Positions 1 through 7,463 of a stretch of DNA of 24,132 bases are shown here, in pieces. The notes beneath the pieces are model-generated. The model saw only the letters and a program-made list of their open reading frames with translations, did not search any database and was not told the origin of the DNA. Position 1 is the stretch's first letter. Each line of letters opens with the position of its first letter. The translations under genes and the position numbers were made by a program. The DNA is from JANLYQ01 sp031365725 (GTDB taxonomy: Bacteria; Actinomycetota; Actinomycetes; JACCUZ01): positions 1 to 24,132 of the forward strand of contig JANLYQ010000080.1 of the NCBI GenBank assembly GCA_031365725.1, read 5' to 3'.

Positions 1-1041
1 CTCCTCCTTGGCCTTCGCCATGTCGTATTGGATGCCGGGCGTCGACTTGTCGTAGAACGGGACCCCGGGCATCAGGAAGGAGTTCGCCGGCGTGCCGTTG
101 CCGAACAGCAGCGTCTTGATCAGCGCCTGGCGGTCGATGGCGTAGGAGATCGCGCGCCGGACGTGCACGTCGTCGTACGGCTTCTCCTTCTGGTTCATCA
201 TGATGTAGTCGGTCTTGGTCGAGGGGAACAGGTCGACCTTGATGCCGGGCTGGCCCTTGAGCTGCTGCAGGCTGGAGAACGGCGGGTTCTCGTTGATCTG
301 CGCCTGCCCCCCCTGGATCTGCACGTTGCGCGAGTTGTCGTCAGGGACCACCCGCCAGGTGACACTGTCGAGTGAGGGCTTGCCGCTGTCCCAGTACTTG
401 GGGTTCTTGACCAGCTTGAGGTCGCTGCCCTTGGTCCAGTGGTCCCACACGAAGGGCCCGGTGCCGATCGGCGCCTTCAAGAACTCATCCTTGGACTTAC
501 CGGCGTAGTCCTTGGGCAGGATCGCGTTACTGAAGTTGGCGAGGTCAGCCAGCAGCGGCGCCCAGGGGTACTTCGTCGTGACGACGACCGTGGCAGGGTC
601 GGGCGCATCGACCTTCGCGATCGCGACGTCGAGGAACTCCCAGCCCCCCTTAGTACTGCGGGCCTTGTCCAGGGAGAACTTGACGTCAGCCGAGGTCATC
701 GGCGAGCCGTTGCTGAACGAGACGCCCTGCTTGAGCTTGAACGTCCAGATCAACTTGTCGGCCGAGAGCGTGTGACTCTCGGCGAGCAGCGGCTTGACGT
801 CCTTGCCATCGGGGGTCACCTCGTACAGCGACTCGAGCATCTGCTGGAAGACCCAGATCGAGGCATTGCTGAAGACCATCGTGTTGTCCATCGACACCGA
901 GTCGCCGGGCCGCACGATCGTGAGGTCACCGCCCTTGGCGGAAGCAGCGGGCTTGGACGGGCTGCCCGAGCTGCCGCCGCAGCCAGCTAACCCCGTGGCC
1001 AGGATGGCCAACGCTGCTACCGCGGTCAGGGACTTGCGCAC
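1..1041 (-). CDS. ABC transporter substrate-binding lipoprotein, family 5 (peptide type), 3' end outside window
   Basis: Extracytoplasmic solute receptor of a dipeptide/oligopeptide-type ABC importer (SBP_bac_5, DppA/OppA-like). The 347 codons present begin at GTG 1041, preceded by GGAGG with 5-nt spacing. The N-terminus is a lipoprotein signal: RKS, a hydrophobic stretch, then the lipobox LAGC with Cys at residue 21, followed by a Gly/Ser linker. Family features follow in order: a GGDLTIV-like opening, LLAES, 'WTFKLKQGVSFSNGSPMTSADV' split around residue 90, and the GTGPF motif. Near the left edge is 'VRRAISYAIDRQALI', which typifies the middle of these proteins. The C-terminal part and any permease or ATPase genes lie beyond position 1. 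It is divergent from the amidase-fusion operon, so it probably supplies that pathway. Family 5 also imports nickel, opines and other small solutes, so the ligand cannot be read from sequence. Confidence 0.93.
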   Translation of the reverse strand, partial: MRKSLTAVAALAILATGLAGCGGSSGSPSKPAASAKGGDLTIVRPGDSVSMDNTMVFSNASIWVFQQMLESLYEVTPDGKDVKPLLAESHTLSADKLIWTFKLKQGVSFSNGSPMTSADVKFSLDKARSTKGGWEFLDVAIAKVDAPDPATVVVTTKYPWAPLLADLANFSNAILPKDYAGKSKDEFLKAPIGTGPFVWDHWTKGSDLKLVKNPKYWDSGKPSLDSVTWRVVPDDNSRNVQIQGGQAQINENPPFSSLQQLKGQPGIKVDLFPSTKTDYIMMNQKEKPYDDVHVRRAISYAIDRQALIKTLLFGNGTPANSFLMPGVPFYDKSTPGIQYDMAKAKEE

Positions 1042-1080
1042 AGGGGCCTCCGGGCAGGCTAGGGGGTCGACATGAGCCCA

Positions 1081-1108
1081 AACCTAATGCTGCTATCGCA
1101 GTTGTCAA
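1081..1108 (-). promoter_or_regulatory. Promoter for the substrate-binding protein gene
   Basis: On the minus strand a perfect -35 TTGACA (1103-1108) is followed by 16 nt and a TAnnnT -10 box, TAGGTT (1081-1086). A start near 1074 would leave a leader of about 33 nt with the GGAGG ribosome site before GTG 1041. The -35 overlaps the left arm (GTTGTC, 1101-1106) of an inverted repeat whose right arm, GACAAC, lies at 1132-1137. That repeat could be an operator for this divergent promoter region, for example for the FCD-type GntR regulator encoded at 7464-8120; this is inference. Confidence 0.6.
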
Positions 1109-1161
1109 TCACGTGGATGTAACTGTTGCGGGACAACTCGCGGCGCTGGCATGCTCCGACC

Positions 1162-3285
1162 GTGCAGTTCACCGTTGTCGGGGCAGGAGCCATCGGCGGG
1201 ACGGTGGCGGCCCACCTGTTGCGAGGCGGGCACGACGTCTTGCTCTGTGACGTCGACGCCGCGCACGTGGCCGCCATCAACGCCCATGGCCTGCGCATCA
1301 CCGGCCCGGTCGAGGCGTTCACCGAGCCCGCACGAGCCGTGCTCCCGAGCGATCTGCCGCCGGTGATCGACCGGGCCATCATCGCCGTCAAGTCCCACCA
1401 CACGGCGTCCGCGGCAGCGCTGCTGCGCGAGCGCCTGGCACCGGAGGGGTACGTTCTCTCGCTGCAGAACGGGCTCACTGCCGCCGCCATCGCGGCCGAG
1501 GTCGGCGCCGAGCGGGTCGTCGTCGGGTTCGTGAACTTCGGGGCCGACTACGTCGAGCCCGGCGTCATCATGCACGGCAACCTAGCGACCGTTCGCATCG
1601 GCGAGCCGTCCGGGCCGGTCACCGACCGGGTGCGCGAGCTGGTCGGTGCACTGCCGTGGGCGCAGGCCACCGACAACATCACGGGCTACCTGTGGGCGAA
1701 GGAGGCCTACGGCGCGATGCTCTTCGCCACCGCCGTCTCCGACCTGTCCATCGCCGACGCCCTGGGCGAGCCGCGCTACCGGCCGCTGATGCTGGCCATC
1801 GCCCGTGAGGTGCTCGACCAGGCGCCGGTGCGACCCGAGGCGTTCGACGGCTTCGACCCCGCCGACCTCGAGGGCTCGATCGACCGGCTGGTGGCCTTCA
1901 ACCGGGCTAGCGCCAAGACCCACACCGGCATCTACCGCGACCTGATGGTGCGCCACCGCAAGACCGAGGTCGACGACCTGCTCGACGATCTTGCCGGTCC
2001 CCTGACGACGTACGTCGGGGAACTGATCAAAGCCATCGAGCGCGGCGAGCGCACCTGCGAGGTCGCGAACCTGGACCTGCTCGCCGCATATGAGCGGCTC
2101 GAGCGGCTGGGTCGACCCCTGCATGCGGTCGTGGGGGTCCTGACCGCCCCGCGGCGCGCGGCGTCCGGACCGCTGTTGGGCGTCGCCGTCGCCGTCAAGG
2201 ACATGATCGACGTCGACGGCGTGCCCCGCGGCAACGGCAACCCGCTGGCCATGGCCGGACCGCCGTCGACGAGCGACGCGCCGGTCGTCGAGCGCCTGCG
2301 CACCGCCGGTGCAGACGTCTTCGCGACCGCCTCCCTGCTGGAGTACGCGGCCGGGGCTCCGCACCCCGACCTGCCGGAGGCGCGAAACCCGGTCGACCCG
2401 TCGCGCACTGCGGGTGGCTCCAGCGGCGGGTCCGCCGCGCTCGTGGCTGCGGGTGTGTGCCCCGCGGCACTCGGCACCGACACCGGCGGGTCGATCCGCA
2501 TTCCTGCGGCGTACTGCGGCGTCGTCGGCCTCAAACCCACTCACGGCACGGTTCCCGTGGACGGTGTGCAGACGCTGTCGCCGAGCCTTGACCACGTGGG
2601 CGTCATCGCGGTCGACGTCGCGACCGCCGCGGCGGTGTTTGCTGTGATCTCCGGGTCGCCGGTCGTGCCAGAGCCGCCGGCGGTGCGGATCGCCGTCCTG
2701 GTCGACGAACTTGCCGACCCCCGCTTGCAACCGGACGTTCGCAACGCACTGCTGGAGGCGGTGTCGCTGTTGCGCGCATCGGGGATCGAGATGGTCGAGC
2801 GCGACGCCGCCCCGCTGCGGGCTCTGCACGACACCTTCGGCCCGATCGTTCTGCACGAGGCGTGGAAGGCTCTGAGTCCGTTGCTGCAGAGCGACCCTGA
2901 GCACTTCTCCCCCGACACCGAGCGGCTGCTGAGAGCGGGCGAGCAGGTCGACGACGCGGCCTACGCGGCCGCCCTGGCCGAGCGGGCTCGCCTGCTGCCC
3001 GCCGCGGACGCCCTGCTCGATGGTGTCGACGCGTTGCTCGGCCCGGTCGTCGCGTTCACCGCGCCGGTCGGCACACCGGTGCTCGACTCGCCCGACGGTG
3101 AGATCGAGGGGCTGTTCACCGAGAGCGCGAACCTCACCGGCCAGCCGGCGATCTCGCTGCCGTGCGGCCACGACGCCGACGGTCTGCCCGTGGGCCTGCA
3201 GCTGGCGGGACGGCGCGGCGACGACGCCGGTCTGCTGGGCGTCGCCGCCGCGGTCGAGCGGGCACTCGCCCGGGGTGCCCGGTGA
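1162..3285 (+). CDS. Fusion protein: ketopantoate-reductase-like dehydrogenase + amidase-signature hydrolase
   Basis: Two enzymes in one 707-residue chain. Residues 1 to about 320 are a PanE/ApbA-type NAD(P)H oxidoreductase: dinucleotide motif VGAGAIGG near residue 6, QNG with Asn103, LWAK with catalytic-type Lys180, and TEVD with Glu269, which match Lys176 and Glu256 of E. coli ketopantoate reductase. The second Asn (KxxxN) is Gly here. Residues about 335-707 are an amidase-signature hydrolase with the full Ser-cisSer-Lys triad: AVKD (Lys346), GGSSGGSAAL (418-427) and TDTGGSIRIP (nucleophile Ser444). The amidase half, about 370 residues, is short for a family usually near 450-500. I chose GTG 1162 because it directly opens the Rossmann strand (QFTVVGAG); an in-frame TTG at 1126 would add 12 unlikely residues. 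No clear ribosome site precedes it. The stop overlaps the next GTG (GTGA). Pantoate- or pantothenate-like chemistry is conceivable but unproven. Confidence 0.9.
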   Translation: MQFTVVGAGAIGGTVAAHLLRGGHDVLLCDVDAAHVAAINAHGLRITGPVEAFTEPARAVLPSDLPPVIDRAIIAVKSHHTASAAALLRERLAPEGYVLSLQNGLTAAAIAAEVGAERVVVGFVNFGADYVEPGVIMHGNLATVRIGEPSGPVTDRVRELVGALPWAQATDNITGYLWAKEAYGAMLFATAVSDLSIADALGEPRYRPLMLAIAREVLDQAPVRPEAFDGFDPADLEGSIDRLVAFNRASAKTHTGIYRDLMVRHRKTEVDDLLDDLAGPLTTYVGELIKAIERGERTCEVANLDLLAAYERLERLGRPLHAVVGVLTAPRRAASGPLLGVAVAVKDMIDVDGVPRGNGNPLAMAGPPSTSDAPVVERLRTAGADVFATASLLEYAAGAPHPDLPEARNPVDPSRTAGGSSGGSAALVAAGVCPAALGTDTGGSIRIPAAYCGVVGLKPTHGTVPVDGVQTLSPSLDHVGVIAVDVATAAAVFAVISGSPVVPEPPAVRIAVLVDELADPRLQPDVRNALLEAVSLLRASGIEMVERDAAPLRALHDTFGPIVLHEAWKALSPLLQSDPEHFSPDTERLLRAGEQVDDAAYAAALAERARLLPAADALLDGVDALLGPVVAFTAPVGTPVLDSPDGEIEGLFTESANLTGQPAISLPCGHDADGLPVGLQLAGRRGDDAGLLGVAAAVERALARGAR

Positions 3286-3983
3286 GCCCCGGTCTGACGC
3301 GCCGCGTAGCTCTGGTCACCGGCACCGCGCACGGCATCGGTGCGGCGATAGCCGACCTGCTGGCAGCCGAGGGCGCGACGGTGCACGGTGTCGACAAGGA
3401 CACCCTCGACGTCACGGACGCGTCGGCGGTCACAGCCTTCGTCACCGAGGTCGGTCCGGTCGACATCCTGGTCAACAACGCAGGCGGTGTCGTGGGCCAG
3501 ACCGGGCGTCCGCTGGAGGACGTCACGGACGAGGACTGGCGCTCGGTCGTCGACGCCAACCTCACGAGTACCTTTATCTGCACCCGAGCGGTGGTGCCCG
3601 GCATGAAGGCCGGCGGCTGGGGCCGCATCGTCAACATCTCCTCGGGCGCCGGGCGCAGCGTCAGCCTGACCGGTATCCAGGCCTATGCCAGCGCCAAGGC
3701 GGGCCAGATCGGGCTCACTCGGCAGACCGCGCACGAGCTGGGCCGGTTCGGTATCACGGTCAACTGCATCGCGCCCGGCTTCGTGCTGTCCAACCCCTCG
3801 ACGCAGCGGCAGTGGGCGAGCTACGGCGAGCAGGGCCAGCGCGACCTCGTCGACGGAATCGCGGTGCGGCGTCTCGGCACGGCCGACGACATCGCGAACG
3901 GGGTGAGATTCTTCGTGGCAGAGGCATCGTCGTGGGTCACCGGGCAGACCCTGTCGATCGACGGCGGCCATGCCATCTTCTGA
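3282..3983 (+). CDS. Short-chain dehydrogenase/reductase (SDR)
   Basis: NAD(P)-dependent classical SDR oxidoreductase of 233 residues. Visible are the cofactor motif TGTAHGIG (13-20), an acidic residue after the second strand (Asp38, suggesting NAD), NNAG (65-68), the catalytic Ser at 120/121, and Tyr135/Lys139 in YASAK. Start GTG 3282 overlaps the stop of the amidase fusion by 4 bp, so the two are translationally coupled; the ORF stays open upstream but those residues are an Arg-rich readthrough of the amidase region. It is shorter than the usual 245-260 because the alphaB-alphaC region is compact. It probably oxidises or reduces a hydroxy or keto intermediate released by the upstream enzyme. 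The stop codon lies inside a strong inverted repeat (3980-4008). Substrate unknown. Confidence 0.92.
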   Translation: MSPGLTRRVALVTGTAHGIGAAIADLLAAEGATVHGVDKDTLDVTDASAVTAFVTEVGPVDILVNNAGGVVGQTGRPLEDVTDEDWRSVVDANLTSTFICTRAVVPGMKAGGWGRIVNISSGAGRSVSLTGIQAYASAKAGQIGLTRQTAHELGRFGITVNCIAPGFVLSNPSTQRQWASYGEQGQRDLVDGIAVRRLGTADDIANGVRFFVAEASSWVTGQTLSIDGGHAIF

Positions 3984-4008
3984 TCGGCCCGCGAGACAGG
4001 CCGATCAG
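3980..4008 (+). promoter_or_regulatory. Intercistronic hairpin between SDR and dipeptidase genes
   Basis: Perfect inverted repeat: CTGATCGGCC (3980-3989), a 9-nt loop, then GGCCGATCAG (3999-4008). The left arm contains the SDR stop codon (3981-3983). No T-tract follows (TCATTCTGG), so a textbook intrinsic terminator is unlikely. It may act as an RNA stabiliser, attenuator or partial terminator within the operon. Confidence 0.6.
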
Positions 4009-4064
4009 TCATTCTGGCGGCTGCTCGCCGAGGATCCACACCGACTGACCGCTCTGAGGACACC

Positions 4065-5255
4065 GTGACCGACCAGCCGTACGTCTCATTCTCCTACCTC
4101 ACCCCGGGTGTGGACTACCCCCAGCTCGAGCTCGCGCCCGAGTTCGACCGCGTTCCGGCCTACGACGGGCAGCTGAGCGAGGCCGACAGCGCGCGGGCTA
4201 GCCAACTTCTGGACCAGAGCCTGGTCATCAGCCTGCACGACCACCCGGTGCGGTTCCCGGCCGACATGAGCGAGACGCCGGCATACAACCGGACCGGCCG
4301 CCAGCACACGGCTTTCGCTGGGCTCGCCGCCTCGGGAATGACTGTCGTGTTCGACAACATGATGGACGGTACGGCGTGCGTCACCGGCCACGCCCCGTGG
4401 CGCTGGGACGACGTGGTGACCGACCTCGGTATGCGCCAGGCCGACATCGCCCACCAGGCTGACGTCGCCGTGGTGCGCTGCGTCGCCGACATCGAGCAGG
4501 CGCATCGTCAGGGCGCGGTGGGCATCGTCTTCGGCCTCGAGGCAGCCACCCCGATCGAGAACGAGATCGACAGGTTGGACGTGCTCTACGGCCTGGGGCT
4601 GCGACAGATCGGGATCGCGTACTCCGACAGCAACTCCCTGGGCAGCGGTCTGTCCGAACGCGTGGACGGCGGGCTCACCTCGCTCGGCCACCGGGCCGTG
4701 CGACGGATGAACCAGCTGGGGCTGGCCGTCGACGTCTCGCACTCCTCGGACCGCACCAGCCTGGACGCCTGCCGTGCGAGCACCACACCGGTGCTCATGA
4801 CCCACGCGGGTGCACGTGCGGTCTGGGACATCCCGCGGATGAAGCCGGACGACGTGTTGCGGGCGATCGCCGACACCGGTGGGGTGATCGGCATGTCGGC
4901 CGCGCCGCACACCACGGTCTCGGCTGCACACCCCCGTCACAGCATCGACTCTGTGATGGACCACCTCGGGTACTGCATCGACCTGGTCGGGATCGAGCAC
5001 GTGGCCTTCGGTCCCGACACGCTGTACGGCGACCACGTGGGTCTGCACACGGTGTTCGCCGACCTTCTGAACCTTGGCGGCGCGACTGCGGGCCCGGCGT
5101 ACGAGCGTGTGGCCTACGTCGACGGGCTCGAGAACCCGACCGAGAACTTCGCGAACATCTGCGGATGGCTGGTGCAGCACGGATTCAGCGACGACGAGAT
5201 CCGTGCCGTCGTCGGCGGCAACGTGCTGCGCGCGCTGCGCGGTATCTGGGTGTGA
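4065..5255 (+). CDS. Membrane-dipeptidase-family (M19) metallohydrolase
   Basis: Zinc-dependent dipeptidase of the renal dipeptidase family, 396 residues, with no signal peptide, so cytoplasmic. Start GTG 4065 follows GAGGA. Family metal and substrate residues can be placed: LHDHP (His58/His60), GLEAA (Glu159, bridging ligand), DVSHSS (His226), MTHAGAR (His247, Arg251) and FGPD (Asp318). The C-terminal 'VDGLENPTEN' and 'GGNVLRAL' motifs are characteristic. In characterised M19 enzymes the first metal motif is His-x-Asp; here it reads His-Asp-His, so the Asp ligand appears replaced by His. The gene sits 81 bp after the SDR, past a hairpin, and is followed by an alpha/beta hydrolase. With a peptide-type importer nearby, cleavage of a dipeptide or N-acyl amino acid is likely; the exact substrate is not known. 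Confidence 0.93.
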   Translation: MTDQPYVSFSYLTPGVDYPQLELAPEFDRVPAYDGQLSEADSARASQLLDQSLVISLHDHPVRFPADMSETPAYNRTGRQHTAFAGLAASGMTVVFDNMMDGTACVTGHAPWRWDDVVTDLGMRQADIAHQADVAVVRCVADIEQAHRQGAVGIVFGLEAATPIENEIDRLDVLYGLGLRQIGIAYSDSNSLGSGLSERVDGGLTSLGHRAVRRMNQLGLAVDVSHSSDRTSLDACRASTTPVLMTHAGARAVWDIPRMKPDDVLRAIADTGGVIGMSAAPHTTVSAAHPRHSIDSVMDHLGYCIDLVGIEHVAFGPDTLYGDHVGLHTVFADLLNLGGATAGPAYERVAYVDGLENPTENFANICGWLVQHGFSDDEIRAVVGGNVLRALRGIWV

Positions 5256-5331
5256 CCAGGCACCCGGGGCGCACCGCGCTCGATGAGCACCAACGGCTGG
5301 CCCGGTCAACCTCGTCCGATAGGAGCCTGAC

Positions 5332-6189
5332 GTGATTGTCGATGTGAACGGAGCGGCCCTCAACGTTGAGGTCCTCGGCCCCGCGGGGGCCCCGGTGCTC
5401 ATCGCCCACCACGGTGGGGGCGGGATCGGCTCGCTCGAAGAGCCTCGGACGACGTTCGGACCGCTCGCCGACATGTTCCGCGTCATAGTTTTCGACGCGC
5501 GCGGGTGCGGACGCAGCGAGGGAGTACCGCCGTACTCCCACGAGCAGTGGGCCGCCGACGTCGATGGCCTGCGTCAGTGGGCGGGCGCCAAGAAGATCGT
5601 GGTGGCGGGTGGCTCGTACGGCGGGTTCATCGCCATGGAGTACGCCGTGCGCTACCCCGACCGGGTGCTCGCGATGGTGCTGCGCGACACCGCCCCCGAC
5701 GCATCAACGCTGAGCCAGGTCCAGGAAAGCGCCCGCAAGCAGGACCGCGTAGAGCTGCCCTGGGAGGACTTCGACCGGTACTGGACCGGCCGCATCACCG
5801 ACGACGAGGACCTCAAGGCCCGTTGGGCCGAGATGATTCCGCTGTACGACTTCGAGTACGACCCGGTGAAGTCGGCCGCAGCCGTCGAGGCCGGCATCTA
5901 CCGCCATGAGTCGCACAACTGGTGCTTCCAGCAGAACATGCCGGTCTATGACCTGAAGCCGATGCTCCCGACCGTTACCTGTCCGACGCTGGTCACCGTC
6001 GGCCGGACCGACTGGGTGACCCCGGTCTCGCAGGCGCAGGCGATCGCCGACCTGGTGCCAGCGGCGCAGCTCGTCGTGTTCGAGAAGTCCGGTCACTCTC
6101 CGCAGATCGAGGAGCGCGAGTTGTTCCAGCACGTCATGCGCGAGTTCTTGCTCAAGGCAGTGCCACAGGTCGCGGCCCCGACGACCTGA
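5332..6189 (+). CDS. Alpha/beta hydrolase (proline-iminopeptidase-like)
   Basis: Serine hydrolase of 285 residues with a complete triad: nucleophile Ser95 in GGSYGG, Asp227 in GRTDWVTP and His255 in SGHSPQ. The HHGGG segment (26-30) supplies the oxyanion hole, and DARGCGRS matches the proline iminopeptidase/hydrolase-fold pattern. Start GTG 5332 follows AGGAG at 6-nt spacing. No signal peptide. It is the last gene of the plus-strand operon, 76 bp after the dipeptidase, and its stop lies 5 bp from the stop of the convergent ammonia-lyase gene. It likely cleaves an amide or ester bond of the same substrate family; peptidase, esterase and lactonase roles cannot be separated from sequence alone. 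Confidence 0.9.
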   Translation: MIVDVNGAALNVEVLGPAGAPVLIAHHGGGGIGSLEEPRTTFGPLADMFRVIVFDARGCGRSEGVPPYSHEQWAADVDGLRQWAGAKKIVVAGGSYGGFIAMEYAVRYPDRVLAMVLRDTAPDASTLSQVQESARKQDRVELPWEDFDRYWTGRITDDEDLKARWAEMIPLYDFEYDPVKSAAAVEAGIYRHESHNWCFQQNMPVYDLKPMLPTVTCPTLVTVGRTDWVTPVSQAQAIADLVPAAQLVVFEKSGHSPQIEERELFQHVMREFLLKAVPQVAAPTT

Positions 6190-6194
6190 ACGAA

Positions 6195-7460
6195 CTACTC
6201 CGGCACAGCGGGTGGGGACGACAAGCGTGACCTGGCAAGTGCGTAGACCCGAGCCATCTCGTTGCCGACGATCATCATGCCCTCGTCGACGCCCATGCCC
6301 GGTTTGGCGAGCACCTGATCGGCCCCGCAGGCCATCGCGACGTGCGCGGTGACCTGTGCCGATCGCTCGGTCTCGGTCGCGCTCCCCCCGCAATACGCCA
6401 ACACACCGTTGCGGCGCAACGACATCAGCGTCTCGATGGTGTTGTTGAGGCCACCGAGGTCGGGCACCTTGACATGCACGACGTCGGCGGCCCCAGCGTG
6501 CATGAACAGCGCGATGTCTTCGGCGGTGTTGCACCACTCGTCCACGGCGAGCTCGACGCTGCTGCCACGGGCACGAACCGCGCGCCGGAGCGCGGCCATT
6601 GCCTCGATCTGGGCGTCGCGGCTGCCGGCATCCAGCGGATGCTCAACCCGCAGTCGTAGCGGCGCGGCCACCCCCTCCAGCCGCTGCAGATAGATCGCGA
6701 TCCGACCGACGTCCCCGCCGAACGCGATCCCAATGGTGCCGTAGACGTCAAGGTGCAGCAATGGGAGGTAGGTGGGGTGGCGGCGCAGAGCAAGGACCCG
6801 GTCGCGCACCCACCGCACATAGTCGAGGAGGATGGCGCCGTCCGCCCCGACCTTGGCGGCGACGTTGTTGATCAGGCCGTGCGGCAACGCGTCGGCGCCG
6901 AGGAGCACCATCTTGTCGACGTTGTCGTAGGGCTCGTCACCGCACTGCGCGAAAACCGCGACCGGCAGCAGATCGACGCCGGTGTCGTAGTCATCGCGCA
7001 CGACCTCGGCCATGGTCACGCGGCGCGACCGCGCCACAGCATCCAGGGCCGCCTGGGTGGCGCCGTAGCGCACCGCCGTGTGCAACGGGGCGCCGTCCAC
7101 CTCGAGCGCGTCCAGCCTGTTCATCAGGTCGCGGGCGCTGGTCAGCTCGTCGCCGAGGACGGCTGGGGCTACCACGCTCTGGACGACGTGAGCGGCGCGA
7201 CTCGCGTCGAAGACCGGGTCACGACCACCTGCACCTGCGTACTGCACGGCCACGCAGTCACCGTGGGCCAGCTGACCGTCGTCCAGCTCGAACAGCACCG
7301 ACAACGCCTGCGTCGGCTGACGGATCGCCGAGAAGCCCGGTGTGACAGGCACTCCGGCGTAGCCGAAGCCGTCACGACGACCATCGCCGCGGATCGCCGC
7401 CTGGTCGTCGGTGAAGAACCCGCCGCGTACCGGCACGGTGACCACCCGCGTGACGCGCAC
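6195..7460 (-). CDS. mal: Methylaspartate ammonia-lyase (enolase superfamily)
   Basis: Enzyme family that reversibly eliminates ammonia from (2S,3S)-3-methylaspartate to give mesaconate. The 421 residues align almost without gaps to clostridial methylaspartase as I remember it, and the key residues keep the same numbers: His194 (LPHGLINN), metal ligands Asp238 (LDVYG), Glu273 and Asp307 (VDEW), and catalytic base Lys331 (VKVPDLGG). Gln73, Gln172 and Leu384 in the substrate pocket are kept. Three pocket positions differ from the clostridial enzyme: Gln329 is His, Thr360 is Ser and Cys361 is Ala, and IEGP has become VEHP. Start GTG 7460 lies 3 nt after the GntR stop, so it is the last gene of that operon. 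No glutamate mutase gene is in the window, so the substrate may come from elsewhere or be a different beta-amino-acid-like compound. Confidence 0.94.
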   Translation of the reverse strand: MRVTRVVTVPVRGGFFTDDQAAIRGDGRRDGFGYAGVPVTPGFSAIRQPTQALSVLFELDDGQLAHGDCVAVQYAGAGGRDPVFDASRAAHVVQSVVAPAVLGDELTSARDLMNRLDALEVDGAPLHTAVRYGATQAALDAVARSRRVTMAEVVRDDYDTGVDLLPVAVFAQCGDEPYDNVDKMVLLGADALPHGLINNVAAKVGADGAILLDYVRWVRDRVLALRRHPTYLPLLHLDVYGTIGIAFGGDVGRIAIYLQRLEGVAAPLRLRVEHPLDAGSRDAQIEAMAALRRAVRARGSSVELAVDEWCNTAEDIALFMHAGAADVVHVKVPDLGGLNNTIETLMSLRRNGVLAYCGGSATETERSAQVTAHVAMACGADQVLAKPGMGVDEGMMIVGNEMARVYALARSRLSSPPAVPE

Positions 7461-7463
7461 GCC

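Noticed and set aside
1582..3171. Minus-strand open frame of 529 codons opposite the amidase fusion
   Set aside because: Mirror frame of a real gene with no motif and biased composition.
4086..5486. Long minus-strand open frame (466 codons) opposite the dipeptidase gene
   Set aside because: It is antisense to a well-supported M19 gene, is rich in Arg, His and Val from mirrored GC codons, and has no domain.
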